From: Bordetella parapertussis
GTDB taxonomy: Bacteria; Pseudomonadota; Gammaproteobacteria; Burkholderiales; Burkholderiaceae_C
Direction: 5' to 3'
Assembly: GCA_945861305.1 (NCBI GenBank)
Contig: CAMATW010000015.1
Location: 1-55,912, forward strand
DNA: 55,912 nucleotides
Under the pieces are notes generated by a model. The model worked only from the letters and a program-made list of their open reading frames with translations, ran no database searches and had not been told where the DNA came from. Of this stretch, positions 25,801 to 35,943 are shown piece after piece. A program made the position numbers and the translations under genes. Numbering within the stretch: the first letter of the stretch is position 1; the number at the start of each line of letters is the position of its first letter.

Positions 25801-26612
25801 ACGCCGATGATCCAACCTTCCAGTATGTCTATCTCAGGGGGTAAACCGTACAGCTTATCGCCACCCGCATGGCGTTGCTGTGCTGTGGCAGCTTGCACCA
25901 TGCAAAGCACAGCGTCGAGCTTGTCGCCACTGGCGTCTTGCACCAATGCATCGTGCTGTGCGGGGCGCAAATACAGCGACAGTCCCACTTGACCATTGAG
26001 TAATCCCTGCAAAATATCCTTGCGGGCAATCAAGCGCTCGGGCGTTTGTTTGGCCTTGTCGTCGCTCTTGTAACTGCGCGACCCAATCAGTTGCCGCGCC
26101 AACCACCCAGGGTAGGCCTCCAAAGCCACACGTTGTGTGTCGCCTGTATAAAGGCCTGGGAAATCCAAACCCGCTTGCAGCATCAAAGGCACACCGGCAT
26201 GAAGCATGTAAGCCACTGGTGGATTCACCCATTTCATGGATGGGCTAGAACCGGCAGGAATATCGGTAGCGCGGTGTGCAAATTTGCCGCCTGCGGGGCG
26301 GTTATCGCAAAAGGCTTTGAAGGTGGCGCGAATCTGCTCGCGGCTGAGCGTGGCGAAATGGTCTATGCATTCTTTCCAACTGAGAGGCCACTTCAGCGTG
26401 GTGACCAACTCGCGGGGCAAACCAAACGGTAAATCAAAACCGCCCACCCATGGTCCTGGCGTGTGCAAAGCTTGCTCGAACGCCACCAGGCTTGTACAGG
26501 CTTGCAAACCTTGAAGAACCAAGCGCTTGTCTCGCCACGCCCCCCAAGCAAGCACAATGGATTTGCGCGTCGAGGGCGAACTGCTGAAGTCACAACCCAG
26601 CAGACGTGTCAT
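25797..26612 (-). CDS. DUF429 family protein (predicted RNase H-fold)
   Basis: A 271-residue protein starting MTRLLGCDFSSSP, where the aspartate and serines fit the first catalytic-looking strand of DUF429, a family predicted to have an RNase H-like nuclease fold. Another acidic strand reads VGGFDLPFGLPREL, and DKLDAVLCMVQA carries a late Asp pair. No biochemical role is established to my knowledge. It lies 9 bases after the BLUF gene and overlaps the GNAT gene, so it is co-transcribed with both. Confidence 0.75.
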   Translation of the reverse strand: MTRLLGCDFSSSPSTRKSIVLAWGAWRDKRLVLQGLQACTSLVAFEQALHTPGPWVGGFDLPFGLPRELVTTLKWPLSWKECIDHFATLSREQIRATFKAFCDNRPAGGKFAHRATDIPAGSSPSMKWVNPPVAYMLHAGVPLMLQAGLDFPGLYTGDTQRVALEAYPGWLARQLIGSRSYKSDDKAKQTPERLIARKDILQGLLNGQVGLSLYLRPAQHDALVQDASGDKLDAVLCMVQAATAQQRHAGGDKLYGLPPEIDILEGWIIGV

Positions 26613-26621
26613 GGGAAAAAC

Positions 26622-27047
26622 TCAGGCGCGACCCAAGATAGCAGCGGTGGCCATCAACTCTTCAAGCAAAGCCAAAGAGACTTTGCCTGACACAGCATAA
26701 GGGTCTAGTATGGGAAGTTCGGAATATTTCAACACCACCGAAGTATTGAGTTTGGACAAATTGACATGCCCCATGGTCCAACCGCCAAAACGGCGTTCGG
26801 CAATTTCTTCGTAGTTGAGCAGCACCACATCGGTATGGCGCTTGTCACTGACGATTTGCCCATACAAGTTATTGACTTGGTTGCGCCCGCCTTCAATGGC
26901 TTGCAAATAAATGCCACCGCCATAGCAAAGAATACCTGTGATGCCATTGGCCATATTGTGTTCACGGGCAACAGACAAGATGGAGTCCGTGGCCGCAGAG
27001 GCATCGGGATCCAAAGCTCGGCTGACATAAAGCAAACGCACCAACAT
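26622..27047 (-). CDS. BLUF-domain blue-light sensor
   Basis: A 141-residue short BLUF protein that binds FAD and senses blue light. The photoactive residues line up with the cyanobacterial Slr1694 type: Y7 (LLYVSRA), N31 (HNMANGITG), Q49 (YLQAIEG), and W90/M92 in GGWTMGHV. There is no output domain, only a ~45-residue helical tail, so it must signal by contact with a partner. It sits 4 bases after folE and 9 before DUF429, inside one operon, which is where its partner may be found. Confidence 0.93.
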   Translation of the reverse strand: MLVRLLYVSRALDPDASAATDSILSVAREHNMANGITGILCYGGGIYLQAIEGGRNQVNNLYGQIVSDKRHTDVVLLNYEEIAERRFGGWTMGHVNLSKLNTSVVLKYSELPILDPYAVSGKVSLALLEELMATAAILGRA

Positions 27048-27051
27048 GCCA

Positions 27052-27777
27052 TCAATCCTTTTTAGGAATCAGTGAAAGAAATTCTCGACGCAAATTGGGA
27101 TCTTTCAAAAATGCACCACGCATCACGGAGTTGATCATGCGACTGTCCATGTCTTTTACCCCACGCCAAGCCATGCAGTAGTGAGAAGCTTCCATGACAA
27201 TCGCCAAACCATCGGGTTGAGTCTTCACTTGGATCAGGTCAGCCAACTGCACCACCGCTTCTTCTTGAATTTGGGGGCGCCCCATGACCCATTCAGCAAG
27301 TCGAGCGTACTTGGACAAACCAATCACATTGGTATGTTCATTGGGCAAGACGCCAATCCAAATTTTTCCAATGACGGGACAAAAGTGGTGGCTGCAAGCA
27401 CTGCGAACCGTGATGGGTCCCACGATCATCAACTCGTTCAAGTGCTCGGCGTTGGGGAACTCGGTGATGACGGGGGGGTTAACGAAGCGGCCACGAAAGA
27501 CTTCTTGCACATACATTTTGGCGACTCGGCGAGCGGTGTCAGCGGTGTTGTGGTCGTGCTCGGTGTCGATGACGAGGCTGCTGAGAACGCCTTTCATTTT
27601 GTCGGCTACTTCGTCGAGCAATTTATCGAGCTCGCCAGGCTCAATGAAGTCGGCAATATTGTCGTTAGCGTGAAAACGCTTGCGCGAAGCCAGCAATCTT
27701 TCGCGGATTTTGATGGACACAGGAACACCTGCATCATGTGCCTCAGAGGTCATGTTTGTCTCTGTCTTTTTCAACAT
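27052..27777 (-). CDS. folE: GTP cyclohydrolase I
   Basis: A 241-residue enzyme that makes dihydroneopterin triphosphate from GTP. Zinc ligands are visible as C and H in SACSHHFCPVIG and the cysteine of ASHYCMAWRGV. The family usually has HH followed by L/F-V-P; here the residue before P is Cys. The N-terminus is longer than the core, and the start could be 27777 or 27753 (MTSEAHD); neither has a strong ribosome site. It is the first gene of the folE-BLUF-DUF429-GNAT unit. Confidence 0.9.
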   Translation of the reverse strand: MLKKTETNMTSEAHDAGVPVSIKIRERLLASRKRFHANDNIADFIEPGELDKLLDEVADKMKGVLSSLVIDTEHDHNTADTARRVAKMYVQEVFRGRFVNPPVITEFPNAEHLNELMIVGPITVRSACSHHFCPVIGKIWIGVLPNEHTNVIGLSKYARLAEWVMGRPQIQEEAVVQLADLIQVKTQPDGLAIVMEASHYCMAWRGVKDMDSRMINSVMRGAFLKDPNLRREFLSLIPKKD

Positions 27778-27836
27778 GTCAAAGATACTAACAGCAGATG
27801 TCCTATTGAGCTTAGAAGCGAAGACAAAGACCTTGC

Positions 27837-29624
27837 TTAGGTCGTCTCGACTGTGCGCAAACGGATATGCAACTCGCGAAGCTGCTTTTCATCAACCAGC
27901 GAGGGCGCTTGGGTAAGCAAGCACTGCGCACGTTGGGTTTTAGGAAAAGCGATGACGTCGCGGATGGAGTCGGCACCTGTCATGAGGGTGACGATACGGT
28001 CTAAACCAAAGGCCAAGCCGCCGTGGGGTGGAGCGCCGTATTGCAAAGCGTCGAGCAAGAATCCAAATTTGATTTGCGCTTCCTCGGGGGTAATCTTCAG
28101 GGCATCAAACACTTTTTGCTGTACATCGGCGCGGTGAATACGTACCGAGCCGCCGCCAATTTCCCAGCCGTTGAGCACCATGTCATAGCCCTTGGCAATG
28201 CACTTTTCGGGCGCAGTGACCATCCAATCCTCGTGCCCATCTTTGGGGGCGGTGAAGGGGTGGTGTACGGCGTTGTAGCGGCCGGCTTCCTCGTCGAACT
28301 CGAACATGGGGAAATCCACCACCCACAAAGGTGCCCAGCGGTCTTGCAGCAAGCCTTGTTTTTTGCCGAAGTCACTGTGACCGATTTTCAAGCGCAAGCC
28401 GCCAATAGCGTCATTCACCACTTTGGCCTTGTCAGCGCCAAAGAACAACAAATCACCGTCTTGTGCACCGCTGCGCGACAAGATTTCGGCTATAGCTTTG
28501 TCGTGCAGGTTTTTCACAATCGGTGACTGCAAGCCTTCGCGACCTTTGGCCACTTCATTGACCTTGATCCACGCCAAACCTTTGGCGCCATAAATTTTCA
28601 CAAACTCGGTGAAACCGTCGATCTCGCCTCGGCTCATCTCGCCACCACCAGGCACTCGCAGAGCAACCACTCGCCCGCCTTTGCTGGTGGCAGGGCCGCT
28701 GAACACTTTGAAATCCACATCCACCATGACGTCGGTGAGTTCGGTGAACTCAAGTTGGATCCGCAGATCGGGCTTGTCCGAGCCAAAGCGGTGCATGGCT
28801 TCTGAATAAGCCATGATGGGGAAGTCGCCCAAGTCGATATCAAGCACTTGCTGGAACACACCTTTGATCATGTCTTGGAACAGAGCGCGAATTTCCTCCT
28901 CACCTAAGAACGAAGTTTCTATATCGATCTGGGTGAACTCGGGCTGTCGGTCGGCTCGCAAATCTTCATCACGAAAACATTTGGTGATTTGGTAATAACG
29001 GTCAAAGCCAGACACCATCAGCAACTGCTTGAACAATTGCGGTGATTGAGGCAGGGCAAAGAAATGGCCATCGTGCACACGACTGGGTACCAAGTAATCG
29101 CGAGCACCCTCTGGCGTACTCTTGGTCAGCATAGGAGTCTCAATATCGACAAAGCCATTGGCGTCCAAAAACTTGCGAACCGCCATTGATACTCGGTATC
29201 GCAGCATCAGGTTCTTTTGCATATAGGGGCGGCGCAAATCCAACACCCTGTGGGTTAAGCGGGTAGTCTCTGACAAATTGTCATCATCAAGTTGGAAGGG
29301 CGGCGTGACTGAAGGGTTGAGCACCACCAATTCATGGCAAAGCACTTCGATCTTGCCGCTTTTTAGTTGCTCGTTGATGGTGCCTTCGGGGCGCGAGCGC
29401 ACCAGGCCTTTGATCTGCACACAAAATTCATTGCGTATGTCTTCGGCCACTTTGAACATATCGGCACGGTCTGGGTCACAGACCACTTGCACATAACCCT
29501 CACGGTCGCGCAGATCAATAAAGATCACGCCACCATGGTCGCGTCGGCGATTGACCCATCCGCACAAAGACACATTTTGTCCTTGCAGTGCTTCGGTAAC
29601 CAATCCACAGTAGTGCGTTCTCAT
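27837..29624 (-). CDS. aspS: Aspartyl-tRNA synthetase
   Basis: A 595-residue bacterial-type class II synthetase. An N-terminal OB-fold anticodon-binding domain ([23 protein letters not shown]) precedes the catalytic core, with motif 2 around [18 protein letters not shown], a bacterial GAD insertion, and motif 3 [10 protein letters not shown] near the end. Whether it also charges tRNA-Asn cannot be read here. It follows DUF502 and FmdB genes, the standard betaproteobacterial order. Confidence 0.97.
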   Translation of the reverse strand: MRTHYCGLVTEALQGQNVSLCGWVNRRRDHGGVIFIDLRDREGYVQVVCDPDRADMFKVAEDIRNEFCVQIKGLVRSRPEGTINEQLKSGKIEVLCHELVVLNPSVTPPFQLDDDNLSETTRLTHRVLDLRRPYMQKNLMLRYRVSMAVRKFLDANGFVDIETPMLTKSTPEGARDYLVPSRVHDGHFFALPQSPQLFKQLLMVSGFDRYYQITKCFRDEDLRADRQPEFTQIDIETSFLGEEEIRALFQDMIKGVFQQVLDIDLGDFPIMAYSEAMHRFGSDKPDLRIQLEFTELTDVMVDVDFKVFSGPATSKGGRVVALRVPGGGEMSRGEIDGFTEFVKIYGAKGLAWIKVNEVAKGREGLQSPIVKNLHDKAIAEILSRSGAQDGDLLFFGADKAKVVNDAIGGLRLKIGHSDFGKKQGLLQDRWAPLWVVDFPMFEFDEEAGRYNAVHHPFTAPKDGHEDWMVTAPEKCIAKGYDMVLNGWEIGGGSVRIHRADVQQKVFDALKITPEEAQIKFGFLLDALQYGAPPHGGLAFGLDRIVTLMTGADSIRDVIAFPKTQRAQCLLTQAPSLVDEKQLRELHIRLRTVETT

Positions 29625-29682
29625 AGCTTGTTGTCCAGTTTAAAAAGGGGTTATGACATAAGGCGCTCTAAGACGCCGTTAA

Positions 29683-30321
29683 TTAATGAGGGTTTGTCGG
29701 CAAACCCGTGGGGGAAACAGCGCCCATGGAGATGACATAGGTCAGTGCTTCGTCCACACTCATGTCGAGTTCAATTACGTCGGCGGAGGGCACCAGCAAA
29801 AAGAACCCGCTGGTTGGGTTGGGCGTGGTGGGAACATACACACTCATAAAGCCTTCCCCCAAATGCGTTTGCACTTCGCCTTGGGGTGCGCCGGTTTGAA
29901 AGGCAATGGTCCATGTGCCTTGGCGAGGGTATTGCAACAACACCGCCTTGCGAAAGGCATTGCCGTTGCTTGAAAAAAGTGTGTCAGATACTTTTTTAAC
30001 GCTGGTGTAGATGGACTTGACAATGGGTATGTGGGTAAAAAGCTTGTCCCATTGCTTGACCATCCAGCGGCCCGCCACATTGGAAGCCAAAGCGCCGGTG
30101 AGCACCAGCACCAAAAACACCATCACAACACCTAGGCCCTTGATGCCATTGAGTTGCTGCAAAGCGTCTGTATGCACTTGGGGCAAGACACTGCCCAAGC
30201 CATACAGCACATTGGCCAAAATGCCGTCGAGAGCGCCAACCAGCCAACTCAGAACCCACAGCGTGATGGCCAAAGGCAGCCACACCAACAATCCAGCCAA
30301 GATGTATTTTTTGAAATTCAT
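29683..30321 (-). CDS. DUF502 family membrane protein
   Basis: A 212-residue inner-membrane protein with two N-terminal helices (YILAGLLVWLPLAITLWVLSW and VVMVFLVLVLTGALASN) and a soluble domain containing PIVKSIYTSVKKVSDTLF and FMSVYVPTTPNPTSGF, both typical of DUF502. The function is unknown. It lies between the FmdB-like gene and aspS and is probably co-transcribed with them. Confidence 0.9.
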   Translation of the reverse strand: MNFKKYILAGLLVWLPLAITLWVLSWLVGALDGILANVLYGLGSVLPQVHTDALQQLNGIKGLGVVMVFLVLVLTGALASNVAGRWMVKQWDKLFTHIPIVKSIYTSVKKVSDTLFSSNGNAFRKAVLLQYPRQGTWTIAFQTGAPQGEVQTHLGEGFMSVYVPTTPNPTSGFFLLVPSADVIELDMSVDEALTYVISMGAVSPTGLPTNPH

Positions 30322-30360
30322 ACTGTGAGTAAAAAAGATCTGCAGCCGTGAATAACGGCT

Positions 30361-30675
30361 TCAGTGACAAGCACAAGAAGGGGCGCAGGAAGAGGCGGTG
30401 GAAGCAGCAGGGGTGTCTGCGGATTTGGCAGGCGTCGCCGCATCTGGCGCAGCCGTGCTGGTGCTGTCGGTGCTGGCGGGAGCCGCACTGCCCCCACCTT
30501 TGAAATCGGTGGCGTACCAACCTGAGCCCTTGAGCTGAAAACCAGCTGCTGTGAGTTGCTTGGTGTAAGAGGGTTTACCGCAAGAGGGGCAGTCACTCAA
30601 GGGCGGGTCGGACATTTTTTGCAGCTGGTCTTTAGCGAAGCCGCAAGCGCTGCATTTATAAGCATAAATTGGCAT
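30361..30675 (-). CDS. FmdB-family zinc-ribbon protein
   Basis: A 104-residue protein with an N-terminal zinc ribbon: MPIYAYKCSACGF (C8, C11) and CPSCGK about 25 residues later, the pattern of FmdB-type putative regulators. The rest is a low-complexity Ala/Ser/Thr tail ending in a Cys/His cluster (SSCAPSCACH), which could bind metal. It leads the FmdB-DUF502-aspS unit; the family's role is not well defined. Confidence 0.88.
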   Translation of the reverse strand: MPIYAYKCSACGFAKDQLQKMSDPPLSDCPSCGKPSYTKQLTAAGFQLKGSGWYATDFKGGGSAAPASTDSTSTAAPDAATPAKSADTPAASTASSCAPSCACH

Positions 30676-30849
30676 AGATGATTCGCAGTGTGAGCACAGA
30701 TTGAAGCCTTAAATTGTATGCTTTTTATACAGGAGAAGCCCCTAGCGCCTCAAACCTGCGTTCAACTGTTCATATACTACGCACTTGGCGCTCGCACAGC
30801 GAGTTTCTTTGTTGGGTTTTCCACTTTTACTTATGGAGTCTCTGCCATC
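30676..30849. other. Divergent intergenic region upstream of the potF-like gene
   Basis: A 174-base region between the FmdB-like and polyamine-binding protein genes. Facing right it has TTGAAG (30701-30706), then TTATAC/TATACA within 18-19 bases, within a GTATgctttttATAC inverted repeat; spacing is at the long end, so the promoter call is tentative. The open frame that crosses it from 30718 lacks features of coding sequence. Confidence 0.3.
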
Positions 30850-31983
30850 ATGAACAAACGTCTTTTATGGCTTGTCTTGGCTTGCTTGTCTGTCGCTGCT
30901 TGTGGCAAAAAGGAAGAGCCCAAGGCCCCCGTTGCTGCAGCCCCTGTGAATGCAGAAGAGAAGGTCTTGAACGTTTACAACTGGCCCGATTACATCGCTG
31001 CCGACATGATCGCCAATTTCGAAAAAGAAACTGGCATCAAAGTTAACTACCAAACCTTTGAAAACAATGAAGGCCTGCAAGCCAAATTGGTGGCAGGTAA
31101 CTCTGGTTATGACATCGTGGTGCCCGGCTCCGTGTTTGTGAAGGCACAAATCGAAGCGGGTCTGCTGAAAAAACTCGATAAATCTCAAATCCCTAATTAC
31201 AACAACCTCGATCCCGCTTTGATGAGCAAACTCACGAGTGTGGACCCAGGCAATGAATATGTTCTTCCTTGGGCGTGGAGTTTCACCACGGTAGCCATCA
31301 ACAAAACCAAAGTGGCCAAAGCCTTGGGCAGCACCCCCATGCCAGAAAACGCATGGGACTTGGTGTTCAACCCCACCTATACCTCCAAGCTCAAATCTTG
31401 TGGCATAGCCTACCTCGATTCACCCTCGGAAATTTTGCCACCTGCCCTGCACTACATTGGCAAGAATGCTTACTCGGATGATGCAGCCGACCACAAAGCG
31501 GCTGGTGATATGTTGGCCAAAGTTCGCAAAGATATTCGACTGTTCTCTAGCACCATGATTGACGACGTTGCTGGTGGCAAAGCTTGTGTGGCCTTGGGCT
31601 GGGCGGGTGACTTCAATATCGCCATTGCCCGTGCCAATGAAAACAAGAGCAGCCAAGACCTCGAAGTGCTGTTGCCCAAAACTGGTGGCCTGATCTTCTT
31701 TGACAACTTGGCCGTTCCTGCTGACGCCAAGCACCCTAACAATGCCATGGTCTTCATCAATTACTTCCTCAAACCCGAAGTATCCGCCGCTTTATCCAAC
31801 GAACTGGGTTACCCCACCGCCAACAAAGCCAGCTTGGCCAATGTCAATCCTGAAGTGGCCCAAAACAAAGCCGTGTTTCCTGATGAAGCCAATCTGAGCT
31901 TGATGGTGCCGCCTGCCGCATTGGGTAATGCTGCGCGTGAATCCATGACAGCTGTCTACACCAGCTTCAAAAAAGGCAAGTAA
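30850..31983 (+). CDS. Polyamine-type ABC transporter substrate-binding lipoprotein (PotF/PotD-like)
   Basis: A 377-residue periplasmic binding protein. The signal peptide has a lipobox ending VAAC-G, so the mature protein is probably lipid-anchored. The mature start (LNVYNWPDYIAADMIANFE), the NNEGLQAKLVAGNSGYDIVVPG segment and a Trp-rich domain linker (YVLPWAWSFTTVAINK) match PotF/PotD. I chose the ATG at 30850 because the signal peptide begins there. A strong terminator-like hairpin separates it from the permease genes. Confidence 0.9.
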   Translation: MNKRLLWLVLACLSVAACGKKEEPKAPVAAAPVNAEEKVLNVYNWPDYIAADMIANFEKETGIKVNYQTFENNEGLQAKLVAGNSGYDIVVPGSVFVKAQIEAGLLKKLDKSQIPNYNNLDPALMSKLTSVDPGNEYVLPWAWSFTTVAINKTKVAKALGSTPMPENAWDLVFNPTYTSKLKSCGIAYLDSPSEILPPALHYIGKNAYSDDAADHKAAGDMLAKVRKDIRLFSSTMIDDVAGGKACVALGWAGDFNIAIARANENKSSQDLEVLLPKTGGLIFFDNLAVPADAKHPNNAMVFINYFLKPEVSAALSNELGYPTANKASLANVNPEVAQNKAVFPDEANLSLMVPPAALGNAARESMTAVYTSFKKGK

Positions 31984-31990
31984 AGATTTT

Positions 31991-32030
31991 GGCGGACACT
32001 GAAGCTGTACCTAGGGTGTCCGCCGTCTTT
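31991..32030 (+). terminator. Hairpin between binding-protein and permease genes
   Basis: GGCGGACAC (31991-31999) pairs with GTGTCCGCC (32016-32024), followed by GTCTTT. A partial terminator or 3'-protective stem here would raise the binding protein's expression over the permeases, as seen in many ABC operons. Confidence 0.65.
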
Positions 32031-32047
32031 AGGCTAATTCAAATATC

Positions 32048-32989
32048 TTGAAGACTTTCTCGTCCGCGTTAGGACTGCTGTTCTTGCGGCGTGGTCGCTG
32101 GATAGTTTTGGGTGTCCCATGGTTTTGGTTGCTGCTGTTTTTTGCGGTCCCCTTTTTCATACTGCTACGCATCAGTGTGACCGATATGGGGGAGCAACTT
32201 AACCCCTTTGCCCCGCTCGTTGATATTCAAGCGGGGCATTTTTCTTTACGCCTTAAGTTCTCTCACTATGTGTCTTTGTTTCTAGATCCTGACTCAGGTT
32301 GGGGACAGACGCTTTACATCGAATCCTATCTGCTGTCTTTGCGCTACGCTTTTCTCACGACCTGCTTGTGTTTGTTTTTTGGTTATCCCTTTGCTTATTT
32401 CTTAGCTCGCAGTCCCAGCAACATCCGTCCTTTGTTGCTCTTGATGGTCATGCTGCCTTTTTGGACCTCCTTTTTATTGCGGGTCTACGCATGGAAGGGC
32501 TTGCTGGCAGACTCGGGTTTGATCAATAACCTCATGCTGGCCTTGGGGTTGATAGATGAACCTTTGCAACTGCTCTATAACGATGTTTCCATGCTGGTGG
32601 GCATGACCTATGTCTACTTGCCCTTCATGGTGTTGCCGCTGTATGCCAATTTGGTCAAGCTTGACCTGCGCTTGCTTGAAGCCGCCCAAGATTTGGGCGC
32701 CACACCTTGGAAGACTTTTTGGCTCATCACCGTGCCCATGAGTCGAGCTGGCATTGTGGCTGGATCCATTTTGGTTTTCATTCCCTGTTTGGGTGAATTT
32801 GTCATCCCCTCTCTTTTAGGTGGCGCAGAAAACATCATGATTGGACGGGTGGTGTGGGATGAAATGTTCAGCAGCAACAACTGGCCTCGAGCCAGTGCCT
32901 TGTCTATTGTGTTGATTTTGGGTGTGGTCATTCCACTGGCTTGGTTTAACCAACGCTTGGCCCGTAAGGTCGAAGAGGAAAGCAGGTAA
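32048..32989 (+). CDS. Polyamine-type ABC permease (PotB/PotH-like)
   Basis: A 313-residue inner-membrane permease with about six helices. The EAA loop that contacts the ATPase is EAAQDLGATPWKTFWLITVPMSRAGI near residues 214-239. The start is probably TTG at 32048 (MKTFSSALG), without a strong ribosome site. It overlaps the next permease by one base (TAATG). Confidence 0.88.
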   Translation: MKTFSSALGLLFLRRGRWIVLGVPWFWLLLFFAVPFFILLRISVTDMGEQLNPFAPLVDIQAGHFSLRLKFSHYVSLFLDPDSGWGQTLYIESYLLSLRYAFLTTCLCLFFGYPFAYFLARSPSNIRPLLLLMVMLPFWTSFLLRVYAWKGLLADSGLINNLMLALGLIDEPLQLLYNDVSMLVGMTYVYLPFMVLPLYANLVKLDLRLLEAAQDLGATPWKTFWLITVPMSRAGIVAGSILVFIPCLGEFVIPSLLGGAENIMIGRVVWDEMFSSNNWPRASALSIVLILGVVIPLAWFNQRLARKVEEESR

Positions 32990-33816
32990 TGCAAGCCAAC
33001 CTATGGCACCGTTATGTCAGCCGTTTATGGCTGGGTGGGGTGTTTTTATTTTTCTATTTGCCACTGATGTTTTTGGTGGTGTTCTCCTTCAACAGCACCC
33101 GCCAAGACAGTCAGTTCACAGGGTTTTCGCTGCGCTGGTATCAAGCCTTGGGCCAAGACACTCGTTTGGTTGAAGGTTTTTTGCTGTCTTTGAATGTGGC
33201 TTTGCTCAGCGCGACCTTGGCAACGGTATTGGCTACCTTGGCAGCTTATGCCTTGATACGTTTTGGCGCTTTCAAAGGACGCTCCTTGTTCAATGCCATG
33301 CTGAGCTCTCCTTTGGTCATGCCCGAAGTCATCATTGGATTGTCCTTGCTATTGCTGTTTGTAGGCTTGGAACGTTGGGTCGGTTGGCCTGGACGGGGCG
33401 CCACCACCATTGTGTTGGGCCATGCCTTGCTGGGCATGGCGTATGCCACTGTGGTGGTGCAGTCTCGCCTTAAAGAGATGGATCGCTCCATTGAAGAGGC
33501 TGCACTCGACTTAGGTTGCCGTCCCTACCAAGTATTTTTTTTGGTGACGCTGCCCAATATTTCGCAAGCTTTGGTTGCCGCTTGGTTACTGACCTTCACC
33601 CTGTCGTTTGATGATGTGGTGATTTCCGAATTTTTATCTGGCCCTGGCGTGACCACCTTGCCCCAAGTGATTTTCAGCTATGCGCGTCGTGGGGTGAACC
33701 CCTCTATTTATGCAGCAGCTACGCTTTTAATGGCCGTGGTGAGTTTGGCGGTGGTGGTGTATGGAGTGCATACGTCTCGAAAAATGCGACGTGAAACCTA
33801 CCGGCCTTTGGACTGA
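32989..33816 (+). CDS. Polyamine-type ABC permease (PotC/PotI-like)
   Basis: A 275-residue permease, partner of the preceding one. Its EAA loop reads EEAALDLGCRPYQVFFLVTLPNISQAL, and a C-terminal DDVVISEFLSGPG segment is typical of PotC/PotI. The ATG shares one base with the upstream stop. No ATPase gene follows: the next gene, ubiB, is convergent and ends 4 bases away. Confidence 0.9.
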   Translation: MQANLWHRYVSRLWLGGVFLFFYLPLMFLVVFSFNSTRQDSQFTGFSLRWYQALGQDTRLVEGFLLSLNVALLSATLATVLATLAAYALIRFGAFKGRSLFNAMLSSPLVMPEVIIGLSLLLLFVGLERWVGWPGRGATTIVLGHALLGMAYATVVVQSRLKEMDRSIEEAALDLGCRPYQVFFLVTLPNISQALVAAWLLTFTLSFDDVVISEFLSGPGVTTLPQVIFSYARRGVNPSIYAAATLLMAVVSLAVVVYGVHTSRKMRRETYRPLD

Positions 33817-33820
33817 AAGA

Positions 33821-35392
33821 TTAGCCCGCCAAACCCCACACGCCAAGAGCCGCAGTGATGACGATACCAGCCATGAAACCCAAGACCAACAACAAAATAG
33901 CCTGCAAGTTTTGATGCGTTCGGCGTTGCGCTTCTATCAAACGAATCAATTCATCACGCTCTGCGATCGGATCACGCTGCAAATAGGCGTGCACCAAGCG
34001 AGGAATTTCAGGAATCAGTTTGGCAAACCGAGGCGCTTCAATCTTGAGTTGTTGCCAAAATTTTTGTGGGCCCATTTGCTCAAGCATCCACTTTTCCAAG
34101 AAAGGCTTGGCGGAGCTCCATAAATCGAGGTCAGGGTCGAGTTGTCTGCCCAAGCCTTCAATATTGAGCAAGGTTTTTTGCAACAACACCAACTGCGGTT
34201 GTATTTCCACTTGGAAGCGTCTAGACGTTTGAAACAGGCGCAGCAACACCATACCTAATGAAATTTCTTTCAAGGGCCTATCGAAATAAGGTTCGCAAAC
34301 TGCGCGAATAGCCGATTCGAGTTCATCCACACGGGTGTGGTCTGGCACCCAACCCGACTCGATGTGCAACTCGGCCACGCGCTTGTAATCACGTCGGAAA
34401 AATGCAGTGAAATTTTGCGCCAAATAATCTTTATCGATCTCAGTGAGGGTGCCCACAATGCCAAAGTCGAGTGACACATAGCGGCCAAAGGTTGCGCTGT
34501 CCGTGCTGACTTGGATGTTGCCTGGGTGCATGTCAGCATGGAAGAAACCATCGCGAAACACTTGGGTAAAAAACAAAGTCACGCCATCTTTGGCAAGTTG
34601 GGGGATGTTGACGCCGGCCTTGCGCAAAGCCTCGGTATGACTGATGGGGATGCCGTACATGCGTTCCATGACCAATACATTGGTACGGCAATATTCCCAG
34701 ACCATCTCAGGGATCAAGACCAAATTCAAGCCTTCCATATTGCGGCGCAATTGCGCTGCATTGGAGGCTTCACGAACCAAATCAAGTTCGTCGTGCAGGT
34801 GCTTGTCAAACTCGGCGACAACTTCGCGGGGCTTGAGTCGCTTGCCGTCACTGGAGAGTCGCTCTACCCACATCGCCATGTTGCGCATGAGGTCTAAATC
34901 TTTGTCGATGACTTTGAGCATTCCAGGGCGCAACACCTTCACCGCCACCTCGCGCTCCGGCTCGCCCTTGTTGTTGCGCAGTCGCGCAAAATGCACTTGT
35001 GCCACCGATGCGCTGGCAACAGGTGTATGTTCGAAATGGCTAAATACCTCGTCAAGCTTTTTCCCAAAAGCCTTTTCAATCATGGCCACCGCTTGCGCGG
35101 AAGGAAAAGGTGGAACTTGGTCTTGCAGTTTGGCGAGTTCGTCCGAAATGTCTTCGGGCAACAAATCGCGACGCGTGGAAAGCACTTGGCCAAACTTGAC
35201 AAATACGGGACCTAAGCGCTCCAAGGCAAGGCGCAGGCGCTCGCCTCGGGGAGCGCGTAAATTTCGCCCAAATGTCAGAACACGAGAAACAACCTTTAAC
35301 CAAGGCTGCTTGAAGCCTGAGAGCAGCAATTCGTCAAGACCGAAGCGCAGAACGATCCAGACGATGAAAACGCCGCGGTCAATGCGGATCAT
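33821..35392 (-). CDS. ubiB: Ubiquinone biosynthesis ATPase/kinase-like protein UbiB
   Basis: A 523-residue member of the ABC1/ADCK/UbiB family needed for ubiquinone synthesis. It has the KxGQ element in [18 protein letters not shown], an alanine-rich nucleotide loop ([11 protein letters not shown]), HADMHPGN and the DFG-like LDFGIVG. The C-terminus has a membrane region with two hydrophobic stretches. I chose ATG 35392 (MIRIDRG), overlapping the ubiJ stop as ATGA; a longer frame upstream lies within ubiJ. Confidence 0.95.
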   Translation of the reverse strand: MIRIDRGVFIVWIVLRFGLDELLLSGFKQPWLKVVSRVLTFGRNLRAPRGERLRLALERLGPVFVKFGQVLSTRRDLLPEDISDELAKLQDQVPPFPSAQAVAMIEKAFGKKLDEVFSHFEHTPVASASVAQVHFARLRNNKGEPEREVAVKVLRPGMLKVIDKDLDLMRNMAMWVERLSSDGKRLKPREVVAEFDKHLHDELDLVREASNAAQLRRNMEGLNLVLIPEMVWEYCRTNVLVMERMYGIPISHTEALRKAGVNIPQLAKDGVTLFFTQVFRDGFFHADMHPGNIQVSTDSATFGRYVSLDFGIVGTLTEIDKDYLAQNFTAFFRRDYKRVAELHIESGWVPDHTRVDELESAIRAVCEPYFDRPLKEISLGMVLLRLFQTSRRFQVEIQPQLVLLQKTLLNIEGLGRQLDPDLDLWSSAKPFLEKWMLEQMGPQKFWQQLKIEAPRFAKLIPEIPRLVHAYLQRDPIAERDELIRLIEAQRRTHQNLQAILLLVLGFMAGIVITAALGVWGLAG

Positions 35393-35931
35393 GAGGGGTG
35401 GACCGTATGGGAAGCGGAGGCAGGTAAAAATCCTTTGAGTGCCGCAAAGACTCGCTTGGCCATGGCCACACTTTGATGCGCCATCGCATCGCCAATGACC
35501 CGGGAAAGGTCTTCCTCGATGTCCCAGCGCACATGGTCGACCAGCCAATTGATATCTGCTGCCAACATGACGTCCCCTTGCACTTGCATCGTGGGCTTAT
35601 CACCCTGCGCCAAGCCTTGAACAATGGCCAATGGCGACTCTTGGCTGATATGCAAGGACAAGTCTGGCGAGTTTTGCAGCGCCGTCCTCTCGAGCAAACC
35701 CGCAGGGGTGATACGACACGACAGTTGCAGTTGTCGCCAGCTGATTTGCAGCGTCCGGTTTTGCTGTCGCCTTAGTCTTGTTGTGGCTTCAGGCTCTTGC
35801 ATCAAGACATGGTTGACCAGAAGAAGCACCCGGTCTTGCGCCTCTTCAACCAAAACAGCAGGTGGCTGCAAATGCATCAAGGAAGAGCTGAACTGAGCGG
35901 CCAACTCTGCCAATGAGGGTAAAGGTTTCAT
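35389..35931 (-). CDS. ubiJ: Ubiquinone biosynthesis accessory factor UbiJ (SCP2-like)
   Basis: A 180-residue protein with an SCP2-type lipid-binding pattern ([20 protein letters not shown], then [31 protein letters not shown]) as in UbiJ, which holds hydrophobic intermediates in the Ubi complex. Identity per family is weak, so the call leans on its place between the Tim44-like/ubiE genes and ubiB. It overlaps ubiB by 4 bases. Confidence 0.83.
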   Translation of the reverse strand: MKPLPSLAELAAQFSSSLMHLQPPAVLVEEAQDRVLLLVNHVLMQEPEATTRLRRQQNRTLQISWRQLQLSCRITPAGLLERTALQNSPDLSLHISQESPLAIVQGLAQGDKPTMQVQGDVMLAADINWLVDHVRWDIEEDLSRVIGDAMAHQSVAMAKRVFAALKGFLPASASHTVHPS

Positions 35932-35943
35932 CAGCAGGGGCGC

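Noticed and set aside
35393..35548. An N-terminal extension of ubiB
   Set aside because: It runs through ubiJ in another frame; ATG 35392 gives the family start and an ATGA overlap.
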